From NCBI RefSeq assembly GCF_000235365.1, contig NC_016455.1, positions 806,001-870,000 of the forward strand: a DNA stretch of 64,000 bases, read 5' to 3'. Position numbers and translations under genes: made by a program. This document shows, one piece after another, positions 42,665 to 53,856 of this stretch. The notes beneath the pieces are model-generated. The model saw only the letters and a list, made by a program, of their open reading frames with translations, was not told where the DNA came from and searched no databases. Positions within the stretch are counted from its first letter, which is position 1. Each line of letters starts with the position of its first letter. Source of the stretch: Eremothecium cymbalariae DBVPG#7215 (taxonomy: Eukaryota; Ascomycota; Saccharomycetes; Saccharomycetales; Saccharomycetaceae).

Positions 42665-44440
42665 ATGGGCAATACTTATGATTCGGGGGATTTGTCTAAA
42701 TCCATAAAAATAGATGAAGAGGGGTTTAATGGTTTGGAAGAAGAAAGGGATCCGCGGGAGGATGTTGATATACCATTACAAGGGCAGTCGGATTCTCTCA
42801 CCAGTATAAGGAGTAAGGATAATGTACATGTTCTTCCCACACCTTCAACAGCGAGTTTTTCACCTGACTTTAAAGTAATGCCAAGTGAAGAGGTTGAACT
42901 ACATATACCCAAGAGAAGGCATTCTCAGAAATGGCACCAACACTCATCGTATATGAAGTTGAACAATGATATATGGAATTTACCTTCGACTCTCGACATA
43001 GGTTCACGGAGTATACCCAATCAGAGGGTCGCATCGGATTATTGTACGGGCGCGCCTTCATTTAAGAATGAGGGGGTTCTTGGGAACCGTGTTGTTTCCT
43101 TGCCAGGCATAGAGTCTGATTTGTCTGCGGGGTCTCCATCTACTGCCAAAACTCAATTAAAGCCGCTGACTATCTTCGAGGAGTCAATTGGGCAGTTACC
43201 AGAATCGGATGAACAGCAACAAGAAAAACTACAACAACAGGTGCAGCAGCATCGGCTTCAATTACAACGGCTAAAATTGAAGGAGCAGGAGGAGGAGCAG
43301 GAGGAAGAACAGGAGGAGGAACAGGAGACAGGGATCCTATCTCACCACCCTCAAGAATCACAGAAACGAAGCTTCCCAGAGAGTACATCAGATGAGGAAG
43401 ATAAACATTTGGTAGGCTACCTCATGCCGGAGCTGCGCGATACTCTGTTGTGGAGGAAAGTGAAACGTATAGGGTCCGGTAATTTTAGCGATGTTTACAT
43501 GTATGAACTAGTTGATAAGCAAGAATTTCATATTTTCGATAAGGTTGCTGTGAAGTGCATTAGGTATCCCTCTGATTTATTGTTGTCGCAGTCTAGATTG
43601 TCGCCCAAAGTTAACGAGACACTGTCACGTTTGGAAAGTTCCCTTACTCGTGAGCTTTCTGTATTGAGAGAGCTCGATCACCCTTGTATCGTGAAGTTGT
43701 ACGGCATTAATAATCCCGAGTTCTTGATCAGCAAGAGACCGTTAACAGGTCGTAATGAAAACAAACCTTTCCCGTTATGTAAAATGATCATGTCATACTG
43801 CGCCGGCGGAGACCTCCTGGACATGGCGAAACAGAGGAGATTTCCCGATTGGCTGCTACAGAGAATCTTTGCTGAATTGGCGCATTCTGTTCTCTATTTG
43901 CATACAAATTTAATTATCCATAGGGATTTGAAGTTGGAGAATGTCTTGATAAAATACCCACTATCGTATCTGCTCACAGCACGAAACGAGGTAGAACATA
44001 GCATCATTGAATTAGCTGATTTTGGTCTCTGCAGAAGAATCGAGCCAAATGAATTATGCACAACTCGTTGTGGATCAGAAGATTACGTTTCCCCTGAAAT
44101 ACTAATGGGGCTACCTTATGACGGCCGACTTTGTGATACCTGGGCCTTGGGGGTGGTCCTTTATGCATTGTTGGAGGATAGATTGCCCTTTGACCCACTT
44201 CCCTCCCAGATTCAACATAAAACTCGACCAAGGTCTACCGCCCATAGAATTGCAAGATACGAATGGAGATGGCTACTTCTGGCTGAGAAAGAACATAACG
44301 CAAAATCTATTGTAAATAACTGTCTTGTCAATAGACAAAACCGTTGGAATATTCATGATATCATCAAAAGTGATTATGTTTCTTCAATTGTCTCTAAGCT
44401 CAGTTTTCTACTGGACATTAAAACAATGCAGCACGCATGA
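42665..44440 (+). CDS. PRR1: Serine/threonine protein kinase Prr1 (pheromone-response regulator)
   Basis: 591 residues; S. cerevisiae Prr1 has 518. The N-terminal ~250 residues are low-complexity, with islands shared with Prr1 (LPTPSTASFSP, IPKRRHS, NQRVASD, NRVVSLPG), and a glutamine/glutamate repeat (EQEEE units) at about 180-221 that accounts for the extra length. Kinase domain: GSGNFSDV at 270-277, VAVKC with K297, HRDLKLEN at 419-426, DFG at 452-454, then CTTRCGSEDYVSPEILMG, typical for the family. The conserved tail HRIARYEWRW ends the catalytic region. In S. cerevisiae Prr1 dampens pheromone signalling downstream of the MAPK cascade. Order RAD27, APN1, PRR1, SBA1 is kept apart from inserted genes. 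Confidence 0.93.
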   Translation: MGNTYDSGDLSKSIKIDEEGFNGLEEERDPREDVDIPLQGQSDSLTSIRSKDNVHVLPTPSTASFSPDFKVMPSEEVELHIPKRRHSQKWHQHSSYMKLNNDIWNLPSTLDIGSRSIPNQRVASDYCTGAPSFKNEGVLGNRVVSLPGIESDLSAGSPSTAKTQLKPLTIFEESIGQLPESDEQQQEKLQQQVQQHRLQLQRLKLKEQEEEQEEEQEEEQETGILSHHPQESQKRSFPESTSDEEDKHLVGYLMPELRDTLLWRKVKRIGSGNFSDVYMYELVDKQEFHIFDKVAVKCIRYPSDLLLSQSRLSPKVNETLSRLESSLTRELSVLRELDHPCIVKLYGINNPEFLISKRPLTGRNENKPFPLCKMIMSYCAGGDLLDMAKQRRFPDWLLQRIFAELAHSVLYLHTNLIIHRDLKLENVLIKYPLSYLLTARNEVEHSIIELADFGLCRRIEPNELCTTRCGSEDYVSPEILMGLPYDGRLCDTWALGVVLYALLEDRLPFDPLPSQIQHKTRPRSTAHRIARYEWRWLLLAEKEHNAKSIVNNCLVNRQNRWNIHDIIKSDYVSSIVSKLSFLLDIKTMQHA

Positions 44441-44534
44441 TTTTATATATAAAGGTGTCATCCATTTGATATTTAAGACCCAATAACCAATTTCTAGTCT
44501 TGTAATACCTCTTCTTTTATTAGACCTGTTAGAT

Positions 44535-44540
44535 CACGTG
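44535..44540. promoter_or_regulatory. CACGTG site upstream of the mutarotase gene
   Basis: CACGTG inside the 10-base palindrome ATCACGTGAT (44533-44542), about 165 bases upstream of the ATG at 44702. This fits a Cbf1 or Pho4 type bHLH site. Motif evidence only. Confidence 0.45.
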
Positions 44541-44677
44541 ATATATTTAAAGGTAGAGGTCCGGGGCCTTAGGATCAACATAAGCATATATTTTTGTTGC
44601 GATCAATATAGTTAATGACTTAGCACCCACTAGCTACGCAAATATACCTATCCCAAGAAGGCTATAAGGCTATTTAA

Positions 44678-45592
<915 letters not shown>

Positions 45593-45832
45593 CATAGCTA
45601 ATAGAAAAACAATAAAAAATTATACTCTACGACATTGAACACTCAGCCATGCGATAGTGGGTGTTCCCCACATATGTTTCCCCAGCATGTAGCACGCCCA
45701 CGAACGCGCATTCCCACGTAAATAGGTGATATGTATACATATACGTTACAGATATATATATAGATTTAGTTCAGCTACTTTCTTAGTTCGTATTCCGCTC
45801 ATTTTTCTCTACTTACATGAAAACGGACAACT

Positions 45833-46501
45833 TTAATCCTTCTTCCCTGTTACAGATGCCGAAGCTTTCTCTTCATCAGCCTCGTTGTCGTCGTCATCAT
45901 CATCGTCATCGTCATCTTCCAAACTGCCCCCAGACTGCTTCAACAACTCTTGCAACTGCGCCTGGCTATCTGCACCCCCAAGCCCGCCCAGACCGGGCAT
46001 TCCTCCCATTCCTCCCATTCCTGGCATCCCGCCCATTCCTGGCATCCCGCCCATTCCTTGAAGCGCTTCAAGACCTTCCATTCCACCAAAGTCCTGCTGC
46101 TGTGAAACCCCATCTTGCTCATCCTCATCCACCCACTTATCAAAATCTGTCTTGATGTAGTGATACTTTAACTTCTCCTTCGTCAACCTCGGCCAGTACT
46201 CCCGATCCAAGTCCTTCTTGTACAACTTCAAGTAATACCCTTGACCATTGGCCACCCGATTCAACGACTTCTCAACATCAATCTCCTTAAAAAAATCAAT
46301 ATGTAGCTTATACTTGTGGCTCTCTTCCCCACCAACATGGCCTGCTGACTTTGCTGTGAACTCCAAATACGTTGGCTCCAACTTTAATTGAGGCTCCCCA
46401 CAGTCTGCGATCAAAAGAGTCAACAGAACATAGTTCTTCTCAGCATCCGTCTCACTAGAACGCTGCGCCCATAATACTTCTGGAGTGATAGCTTGACTCA
46501 T
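45833..46501 (-). CDS. SBA1: Hsp90 co-chaperone Sba1 (p23)
   Basis: 222 residues (S. cerevisiae 216). N-terminal CS domain of p23: TPEVLWAQRSSETDAEKNYV, LKLEPTYLEFTAKS, YKLHIDFFKEID, and the signature YYLKLYKKDLDREYWPRLTKEK with WVDEDEQD following. The tail has a methionine/glycine repeat (GGMPGMGGMPGMGG) and ends in a long Asp run followed by EADEEKASAS. p23 stabilises the ATP-bound closed state of Hsp90 and slows its ATPase. Convergent with the mutarotase gene. It is the last gene of the block syntenic with S. cerevisiae chromosome XI in this window. Confidence 0.96.
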   Translation of the reverse strand: MSQAITPEVLWAQRSSETDAEKNYVLLTLLIADCGEPQLKLEPTYLEFTAKSAGHVGGEESHKYKLHIDFFKEIDVEKSLNRVANGQGYYLKLYKKDLDREYWPRLTKEKLKYHYIKTDFDKWVDEDEQDGVSQQQDFGGMEGLEALQGMGGMPGMGGMPGMGGMGGMPGLGGLGGADSQAQLQELLKQSGGSLEDDDDDDDDDDNEADEEKASASVTGKKD

Positions 46502-46988
46502 TATTTGCTTGTTACGTCTCTCGTCTCGATTACTTCCTTAGATCTCTCTCAAGTTCTAATATACGCTTGCTTCAACTACTTGCAACTCCAACAATGTATA
46601 TATTTATTTCGCCAAACCTTCTGGGACCTTCTTCCCTTTTATACCTGCTGCCGCCGTACATTACTTGACGCCCTAAGTTTCTTCTCTTGCTTCAAGTGTG
46701 GTGTGGTGGAACAATGTTTCTTACAGATCCTTCCACGGGATTCAGAGACGTTCTACGGGAATAAAAAGAAAGAGAGGCAGGGATAAGGCGGGCTGGCGAT
46801 CTTATGGCTGGACGGTCGTCGATGAACGGTCGTCGATGCTGCGGTAGGATTGATGGTCGTCCCGTGGCTGGCTATTGATGTGTGTGGGGAGCTGGGCAGT
46901 GAAGTTCACAGGGCCTGGTGTTCTCTTCACGTGACCATTACCTACGATATTAGAGTGGTTTCTGGCCAGGATCCGCGTGAACGTTACT
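46502..46988. promoter_or_regulatory. SBA1 promoter / upstream flank of tRNA-Ala
   Basis: About 490 bases. A CACGTG site is at 46928-46933, about 60 bases upstream of the tRNA. A CGGTCGTCGATG direct repeat occurs near 46812-46837. Frames at 46493-46786 and 46802-47260 are not supported. Confidence 0.4.
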
Positions 46989-47061
46989 GGGCGTGTGGCG
47001 TAGTTGGTAGCGCGCTCCCTTAGCATGGGAGAGGTCATCGGTTCGATTCCGGTCTCGTCCA
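46989..47061 (+). tRNA. tA(AGC): tRNA-Ala (anticodon AGC)
   Basis: 73 bases, no intron. It starts GGGCGTG and ends CTCGTCC plus discriminator A, giving a seven-pair acceptor stem with one G-T wobble-like pairing. The A box (TGGCGTAGTTGG) and B box (GGTTCGATTCC) are intact, the anticodon loop reads CTTAGCA with anticodon AGC, and the anticodon stem CTCCC/GGGAG is perfect. It differs from the S. cerevisiae tRNA-Ala(AGC) at only a few positions (D loop and T stem). A T-run (TTTTT, 47062-47066) directly downstream serves as Pol III terminator. Confidence 0.97.
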
Positions 47062-47066
47062 TTTTT
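47062..47066 (+). terminator. Pol III T-run terminator of tRNA-Ala
   Basis: Five T residues immediately after the tRNA 3' end, the usual RNA polymerase III stop signal; another T6 follows about 6 bases later. Confidence 0.85.
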
Positions 47067-47468
47067 GTTGTTTTTTGGTGCCAAGCGGCGGGTTTCTCTA
47101 GAACGGTTTCGCGAGTGGTACAGAAAGGAATAGACATAGTACAAGGCCATAAGAGTTTGTCGTTAGGTGTTGGGTTAACATAGGCTCCGAGGTCCGCCGG
47201 GGTGCTTTGGCTAGGTGCGCTTGGCCTAGGTACTTGTTTTTGTCTATGTTCTTTTCGCACTGATTTTGAAGATCTCGTTGGAGTGTTTATTGGAGACTTG
47301 TTTTAACGGAAAAGAGAAAAATACGCAGGTTCGGCTTCTTTAATGCAGAGAGAAACATAGCCAGTAGTGGTGATATTTATATATATCGTAATATATATAA
47401 ATACATTCAGACAGTTTGACAGGATACTAAGGTGGTTTGATTAGTTTCGAAGTGTGTGGGTGGCTAGG
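47067..47468. promoter_or_regulatory. tRNA-Ala / LTN1 intergenic region
   Basis: About 400 bases. TATATATA stretches near 47380-47400 lie about 75-90 bases upstream of the LTN1 ATG. The point where similarity to S. cerevisiae gene order is lost falls in or next to this region. Confidence 0.4.
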
Positions 47469-50400
47469 ATGTCGTTTGGTATTAATGCGTTTCAGAAGTA
47501 TTCATTAGATTTTGGGTTAGGACATAATGGTGTGAAAATCTCTCTGAATTATTTTGATGGATTGCCGGATCAGCATCTGATTGGTAGTCTGGGTTCCAGT
47601 GAGCTAAGGTTGACTTGCAAGTATCTGCTTAAGAGGGATGATACTACGAAGGAGAAGGCGTTGGGGGATTTAGTTAGATTGGTTTCTGATGCGGAGAAGA
47701 GTGAGCAGTTGTTACGCAACGATATTTTTTGCCTATATTGGTCTCAGGTGTATGCTAAATTGGTTACGAGTGATCAGAAGTCGATTAGGATGGGTTGTCA
47801 TGAGTTTACGGCACTTTTGATTAGGCTGATGAATAAACAGGGGGTGAAGTTTCTCAAGGACTATGTTCCGTTGCTGCTGTCAGGGCTCTATGATGCGGAT
47901 CCAGCTGTAGGTAAAAGCACTGCGGAGGGTCTTTTGCAATGCTTTAACAACGATTCCAAGAAGGTCAAGGCTCTGTGGAGTGTTTTCAGCAAGCAGATAG
48001 TGCACTATGTGTACGAAGTTTTAGTGACGGAGAACGAGGGCACACTTTCGGACGAACGATATGTTTCTAAAGAGGACTCAGAATCTAGATACAGTCGTGT
48101 TGCGTTTGGCGCTGTGTCATTGATGATGCAGTTGTTGAAGAATGTAGACAATATTTCAGCGCAGGAGACGTTATATGACGAAGTGTTGTCTAGTGAGAAT
48201 CTGTGGAGGTTATTGACTTTGAAGAGAGCTGGGAATTTGAAAACGTACCAGTTGCTGTTGCAACTGATTGACTTTTTGGTGGAGGATAGATATATGGATA
48301 AGCATAGGGATGTTTTGAAGATGTCTTCAAAACGGTTCTTCAAGTCGTTAGCGCAGATACACTCCAAGAATTTGTTGAGTGTTTCTGCTGTCTTACCGCA
48401 GGCACTCCGCACTTTGACTATATTGAACCGTTTTAAAGGAGGTCGCATATGGACTTATGATAGTTCATTTAAGAGCAATGCGTTGGCGCTATTAAAGCTT
48501 GGAGCTGGAAATAGCGATCCTTCTTACTATGCGCAGCTCTACAGCTTCTGTCGGGAAAATAACCTATTTGATTATCAAACTGAGTGGATACCTATTTGGC
48601 GCAACTGTTTTTTAGCTGAGACCAACAGAAAAATTCTTGGGAGAAATGCCCAAGGGTTGGTGCTTGAGTGTTGGAAGTACTTTTTGGAGTTCTTTAGGTC
48701 TTCTGAAAATGCTATGGTAAAGTCGCAACTGCGTGACGATATTTTGATGGCTTTGAATGGCATAGTGTTAGAGGATTACCAACCTCTAATTCCCATGCTG
48801 ACAGAAGCGATTCATCCAACTACCATATTGATAGAAATACAGAACCTACTTCCAACTGGAATTAGTGAAACACGGAAGGATACTCGCTATATTAAAAATT
48901 TAGTTTTGCTTTTAATTAACGTGCCAGATAGTGAGGAATATCTCAAAACACTATCCCATTCTATTTTTGAGTCAATTAAAGCATCCGAAAACTATTCAGA
49001 GAACTATGGTTTTTACATTTATGGGCAATTAATTAATTCAAAATTCACTAGCCTGAACCTTGAAGTTGAAGAATTCTGTCAAGCCTTGCCATTTATGATA
49101 GATAAACGTTTTGTTGAACTACCATCAAAATTGATGTCAGATTATTCGAAGTCGATGTTTTTGAAAAATTTAGATGACCCAAGATGCCCAAGTTCATTTT
49201 CAGACTATATTTCGGTTGTCAAAAACTTGGATCTTCCGAAAGATGAGCTTTTGTCATATATTGATAAACTAGATCCGCAAATCCTCCACAAACTCTTAAA
49301 TACTTGTGCTGATCTTGCGGACTTTGTTAACGACTATATTGATTCTCATGATTTCACCAAAAGCTCCTTGTACAGATCAACTTTATTGACAAAACAGTCA
49401 ATAGAAAGGCTGTATTTGAGAGCGTGTGCTACAAACAATTTAGGACCTTTCTCTTCGAATATTCCAATGCTTCCTGGACCGTTATATATCCATCTCATCG
49501 AGAATACTACTTTCTTGACAAAACTTAATCACTTTTCAGATGCTATTGTATTCCAAATCAGAAAATCACTGATACCCATTATTAAGAATAACGATAAACT
49601 GGCCAAAAAGGTAGCTGAATGTGTATTGTTGAAAGCAGTTTCTAATAGTCGCGAAAAGCTTCCGAAGGATATAATAAGTTATTCTTCTAAACTCATAGAT
49701 TCAAACCCAACAGTTTTAGTGGAACTGTTGCCAACTTTAGTTAATGAGAAATTTGTCAGCTATGTTCCTCATATTGACTATAGGTTATCCCTAGTAAATC
49801 CGTTGGGCAGCGGTGTTAATTTATTAGACATTTCCTTAAACCAAAAATTTGACTTTAAATCTGCAGAAGCTGGAATTAAATACGCTCTATTCCTGGATGC
49901 TATTTTGAGCAGCCATCCGGAATATTTGGATGACAATATCATCTTATTTCTAACGCTCATGAATGAATTGGCTGGCGATTATAACTGCCTTTCAGCAACA
50001 CCGGCTGATTATTTCCAGGAATTTAAGAACACTTTGTTTTCTAAAGTTCATACTAGGTATGAATTTCCAGACATTTTATCCGCGATTTTAACTGGAACTT
50101 CTGATATATCTATATTGAAGAGCTTGGTATCTAGAGAAGTTTCGGAAACATTAGCTTTTTACAATTGTACGGTTTTGAGAAAACTACTGTTGAATTCTGT
50201 TGACTATATCACCCATTCAAGGTTCAAAGAATTGCCATCCGTTGATGCATTTTTATTGGATGTTGTTCGGGGCAAAGAGGTTAGTTCAGTTCAAAAATTA
50301 CAAGCGAATACTCTCTTAGCCTCATTTTCTAAATTTGCTGGGTGTAGTGAAAAATTGGACAGAACTAGAAATATGTTGGCGGCTGAAATTATTGACGTTG

Positions 50401-52112
50401 ACAGCGAATCGGCTACCGAGAAATACTTCATTGTTATACTTTTAACGAATCTATTAAAAGTTGAATCTTTAGATAATGATGGTGCCTCGTTTGTACCAAT
50501 TGCTCAGCAGAGGCTTAACATGGTGATCAATTCTATGTACAAATGGCTTGAAAGCGATATATCGTTTGAAAATTCGTTCTGCAATGTAAGATTATCCTTG
50601 TTAGAGTTTATTGCTGAATTATTGAAATTCCTTTCTGTTTTAACAATGGGTAAACCTATTGTGGACTTGGCGTTCAAAACTCTTTCTGACAGTTTAGGGG
50701 TGTGCCAGTTGGAAGACACTTCTTATATAGAGGAGTTGAGAATTTATACCTTAAAGCTATATTTGGGTCTCGAGGATGTAGTTGAGCATGGTGTGATGCA
50801 AAAAGATATATGGTTAGAAAGTGTAGATGAGATTCATGAAGCTCTAGTCCAATTGATGTTGACTTCAAACAGCCATTGTACGATGGCTCAGCCGTACGCT
50901 ACATTTTGTTCCTTGTTGAACAGGTCTATGAATACTATATCAGAAAAGTTTCTCATGAACTATTTTGATGAAATCAGTGAATACTTGGTTTCTAATTCTA
51001 TTCCTGTAAGTTCAATGAGAGTAGTTGTTACTGTCTCTGGTAGATTGATATTGGCAAAACAGCAAGAAGTGGTTATTGAAAATGCCTTACAGAGGAGTTC
51101 CATAGATTGTGAAGTTGAGAGTGGTAATATCACCTGTAAATTGCCCCAAGAACTAATAAATCTATTGGTTACGAATATGCCTGAAGAATATTTAGAGTAC
51201 GACGACCCCCTCCAGTTTATCAAATATTTATGGTATTGGCATCTGATCTTATTATATTTTAAGGAAATATCGTTCAGTATGCGCCATGACTATATTAACC
51301 AATTGAAAAGAGATAACTTGATCGAAAGATTATTTGATTTTGTTGCCGAGCAAATTGACCTTCAGGATTCTAAATTTTGGAACAACGTTTCAACCGATTC
51401 CATTGTAAAATATAACGTTAATGATGCAGGGTTTTACCCATATAAGGATAGTATTACTATTGAGTGCAAATTACTCTTATCAAACTTGCTTTATGAAATG
51501 TTCAACAATGTTGGTGCAATCACCAATAACTGGTGGTTGAATATTAAGGATAGATCCCTACAAGGTAAAATCAATAGTTTTGTTTCCAAGTACATTTCCC
51601 CTATTCTTATTGAACAGGAATTGAAGCACGTAGGTCAAAGTATTCCTAAGCTAACCTCTCAAGCCGATGGGTTAACTATTAAGATCAACAATATCATTAA
51701 GGAGATCAAGGCTAAATACTTAATCGATGATCAGACATTAGAAATATCCTTCAAGTTTCCGCCCAACTATCCTCTGACCAACATCGAAGTGTTTGAAGGT
51801 TCTCGTGTTGGTGTTAGCGAACAAAAATGGAAATCTTGGATCATATCAACTAAAAGGGTTATTACTGGCATGAATGGATCTGTGATGGATTCTTTAGAAT
51901 TATTTACCAAAAACGTACGTTTGCAGTTTGCAAATTTTGAAGAATGTGCCATATGCTACTCGATTTTACATCCAGTTGATAGGAAATTACCTACTAAGGT
52001 TTGCCCAACTTGTAATAATAGGTTTCATGGTGCATGCTTATACAAATGGTTTAGATCTTCAGGTAATAACTCATGCCCATTATGTCGGAGTGAAATCCCT
52101 TTTAGGAGATGA
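47469..52112 (+). CDS. RKR1: Ribosome-quality-control E3 ubiquitin ligase listerin (Ltn1/Rkr1)
   Basis: 1547 residues (S. cerevisiae 1562); ATG at 47469, the frame to 47454 opening with GTG. The N-terminal domain (MSFGINAFQKYSLDFGLGHNG, YFDGLPDQHLIGSL, LKRDDTTKEKALGDL) matches the listerin N-terminus that contacts the 60S-Rqc2 complex. The middle is about 1200 residues of HEAT/ARM-like helices. After the RWD-type region (EISFKFPPNYPLTNIEV) comes the C-terminal RING: C1493, C1496, C1512, C1515, H1520, C1523, C1536, C1539. It ubiquitinates nascent chains stalled on 60S subunits. In S. cerevisiae the gene is YMR247C, far from YMR099C, so its presence here marks rearranged gene order. Confidence 0.95.
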   Translation: MSFGINAFQKYSLDFGLGHNGVKISLNYFDGLPDQHLIGSLGSSELRLTCKYLLKRDDTTKEKALGDLVRLVSDAEKSEQLLRNDIFCLYWSQVYAKLVTSDQKSIRMGCHEFTALLIRLMNKQGVKFLKDYVPLLLSGLYDADPAVGKSTAEGLLQCFNNDSKKVKALWSVFSKQIVHYVYEVLVTENEGTLSDERYVSKEDSESRYSRVAFGAVSLMMQLLKNVDNISAQETLYDEVLSSENLWRLLTLKRAGNLKTYQLLLQLIDFLVEDRYMDKHRDVLKMSSKRFFKSLAQIHSKNLLSVSAVLPQALRTLTILNRFKGGRIWTYDSSFKSNALALLKLGAGNSDPSYYAQLYSFCRENNLFDYQTEWIPIWRNCFLAETNRKILGRNAQGLVLECWKYFLEFFRSSENAMVKSQLRDDILMALNGIVLEDYQPLIPMLTEAIHPTTILIEIQNLLPTGISETRKDTRYIKNLVLLLINVPDSEEYLKTLSHSIFESIKASENYSENYGFYIYGQLINSKFTSLNLEVEEFCQALPFMIDKRFVELPSKLMSDYSKSMFLKNLDDPRCPSSFSDYISVVKNLDLPKDELLSYIDKLDPQILHKLLNTCADLADFVNDYIDSHDFTKSSLYRSTLLTKQSIERLYLRACATNNLGPFSSNIPMLPGPLYIHLIENTTFLTKLNHFSDAIVFQIRKSLIPIIKNNDKLAKKVAECVLLKAVSNSREKLPKDIISYSSKLIDSNPTVLVELLPTLVNEKFVSYVPHIDYRLSLVNPLGSGVNLLDISLNQKFDFKSAEAGIKYALFLDAILSSHPEYLDDNIILFLTLMNELAGDYNCLSATPADYFQEFKNTLFSKVHTRYEFPDILSAILTGTSDISILKSLVSREVSETLAFYNCTVLRKLLLNSVDYITHSRFKELPSVDAFLLDVVRGKEVSSVQKLQANTLLASFSKFAGCSEKLDRTRNMLAAEIIDVDSESATEKYFIVILLTNLLKVESLDNDGASFVPIAQQRLNMVINSMYKWLESDISFENSFCNVRLSLLEFIAELLKFLSVLTMGKPIVDLAFKTLSDSLGVCQLEDTSYIEELRIYTLKLYLGLEDVVEHGVMQKDIWLESVDEIHEALVQLMLTSNSHCTMAQPYATFCSLLNRSMNTISEKFLMNYFDEISEYLVSNSIPVSSMRVVVTVSGRLILAKQQEVVIENALQRSSIDCEVESGNITCKLPQELINLLVTNMPEEYLEYDDPLQFIKYLWYWHLILLYFKEISFSMRHDYINQLKRDNLIERLFDFVAEQIDLQDSKFWNNVSTDSIVKYNVNDAGFYPYKDSITIECKLLLSNLLYEMFNNVGAITNNWWLNIKDRSLQGKINSFVSKYISPILIEQELKHVGQSIPKLTSQADGLTIKINNIIKEIKAKYLIDDQTLEISFKFPPNYPLTNIEVFEGSRVGVSEQKWKSWIISTKRVITGMNGSVMDSLELFTKNVRLQFANFEECAICYSILHPVDRKLPTKVCPTCNNRFHGACLYKWFRSSGNNSCPLCRSEIPFRR

Positions 52113-52367
52113 AACAAAGTCTGTATAATCAAATACCTAAAGACATTACTATATTAAAACCTTATCTTTACCTAATAGTTAATTTATGTATTTGTTTCTT
52201 ATTCCCGCTACCTGTTACTGAGCATTTTAAAGTCGAAAGGCCACACATGCTTGAACAGCGGACATTTTTATTTACACTTCAATATTGAAAAGGAACGATG
52301 TTCGGCCAAGGCATATGAAAGTAATCTCACAGGGTTAGTGCCTCTAAACCTGTATTCTGTTTGTGTG

Positions 52368-53703
52368 ATGATATTCATATGAAAGAGACGGAGTAGTATT
52401 ATTGGGCTTTTGATGATATTTGGGTTAGCCATATTATCATGCTGTGAAGGGATCATACACTTTCAACTGAAACAAGAAGGTAAGTACTACAGGACCTACT
52501 TTGGAAATAATCAAGAAAACCCTCACTGAATTTATGATCCATTAAATATCAAGCAAATTCCAGCTGATACCATAAAAGACTTGCATACTTATGCTGAATC
52601 GCAGGCTGCAAAAACCGGGAAAGATATTGAATGGTCTAATATGCGCATATTAACTATGTGCCAAATTTTGAATACCTGTGTAATACCCTCATTTTATTTC
52701 AAAAGCTTATAAATTCTGGAACTAAAGCCAAGCTTGTGCTCCTTATATCAGATTCAGTAGTGGACAATCCAAATAAAGGAAGCGATTCTAACAACGTTTT
52801 GGCACTACTCCGAAAGTTAACATATATTGCACCGGACCTAATTGTGATAAAGACAGTCGAACGCATAGGTATACTGCCCAATGATATCCCGTTGAATCAC
52901 ATTGCGATCAAATCACTGGCTTTTAATCAAACGGAATATGAACGTATTATCTATATGGATACGATGTACGTGTTTAAAATCATATGGATGAACTATTCTT
53001 TTTGCCAGAGTACATTAAGTTTGCAGCTCCAATTAGCTACTGGTTTCTATCTGATAAAGATATAAAAAATGCAGTCTCTATGGTCAAAAAGGAGAAATGG
53101 CCTATACGTGTCTCAAAGTATACTGAAGTCATCAAGTATAAGTTAAGGAATAAGCAAGCCATATACAATGCTTTGCCAAATTTACCACCATATCTTTATA
53201 TGGGGACTCAAGATACTGTACGTCAAATGCTAAGATCTTCAGACACCTCTTCAATTCTTCAATTCTGAATTTATTTCATGGAGAAGAGAAAGATAAATTA
53301 ATGTTCGCATCCAACCTAATGGTTATCAAGCCCTCTGCTCAAATATTTAACCGGATATAGAATCAAATCTTACCAAAACTGTTGAAGCAAAAAAATGTAT
53401 ATAGTGTGGATGTTATTAACGATTATATTTACAATATGAGGAAGATTGTTTATAACCAGTTCAATCTCTTCCGCAGAATGAAATCCCATTTCGTACCTGA
53501 GGTCGTTGTTCTTCCCATTTGTAAAATATGGCATGATTTCAGGGACTATTAGACATAAACTATGTCATCAACTGATGCCAGAAGGACTTTTGAGATACCA
53601 GTCAATAGCCAGAAATGGAGTGGAACTCGAACACCAGTTTAAAGATACCATTTCAAGCATCAAATACATTCCTTTTAGTGACTACCCAATAGGCAAACCT
53701 TAG
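52368..53703 (+). pseudogene. GNT1: Decayed GNT1 (alpha-1,2-N-acetylglucosaminyltransferase) pseudogene
   Basis: Fragments in all three plus frames together follow S. cerevisiae Gnt1 from end to end. In order: a KRR-hydrophobic membrane anchor, HFQLKQEGKYYRTYFGNN, IYDPLNIKQIPADTIKDL, FEYLCNTLILFQKL, TKAKLVLLIS, FNQTEYERIIYMD, DELFFLPEYIKFAAPISYWF, MFASNLMVIKPS, MRKIVYNQFNLFRRM and FSDYPIGKP. Lesions: TGA at 52380-52382 (if the ATG at 52368 was the start), TGA at 52527-52529, a frameshift before 52658, one or more between about 52950 and 52984 that destroy the region after the DxD-like YMD, TGA ending the frame at 53268, TAG shortly after 53350, and further shifts near 53510. The ORFs 52658-53065, 52984-53268 and 53506-53703 are remnants. 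Gnt1 is a Golgi enzyme adding GlcNAc to N-glycans. HSH49 is the neighbour, as in S. cerevisiae (YOR319W-YOR320C). 3' boundary approximate. Confidence 0.9.
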
Positions 53704-53856
53704 ACGTATTCTTCAATCTCCGATATCCAATGCGACATCAACAATATTTCGCCGAAAGACACATCTCTGAAACAAGTGAAGGGCTTTTGAATAACAGTCA
53801 CATCAGACTGCAGACACATTCTTTTATTATTTTAATGTGGGGGCGCTTTCTGCTAT

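Noticed and set aside
46493..47260. Frames around and across the tRNA-Ala gene (46493-46786 plus, 46802-47260 minus)
   Set aside because: They run through the tRNA and the SBA1 promoter; composition is not protein-like.
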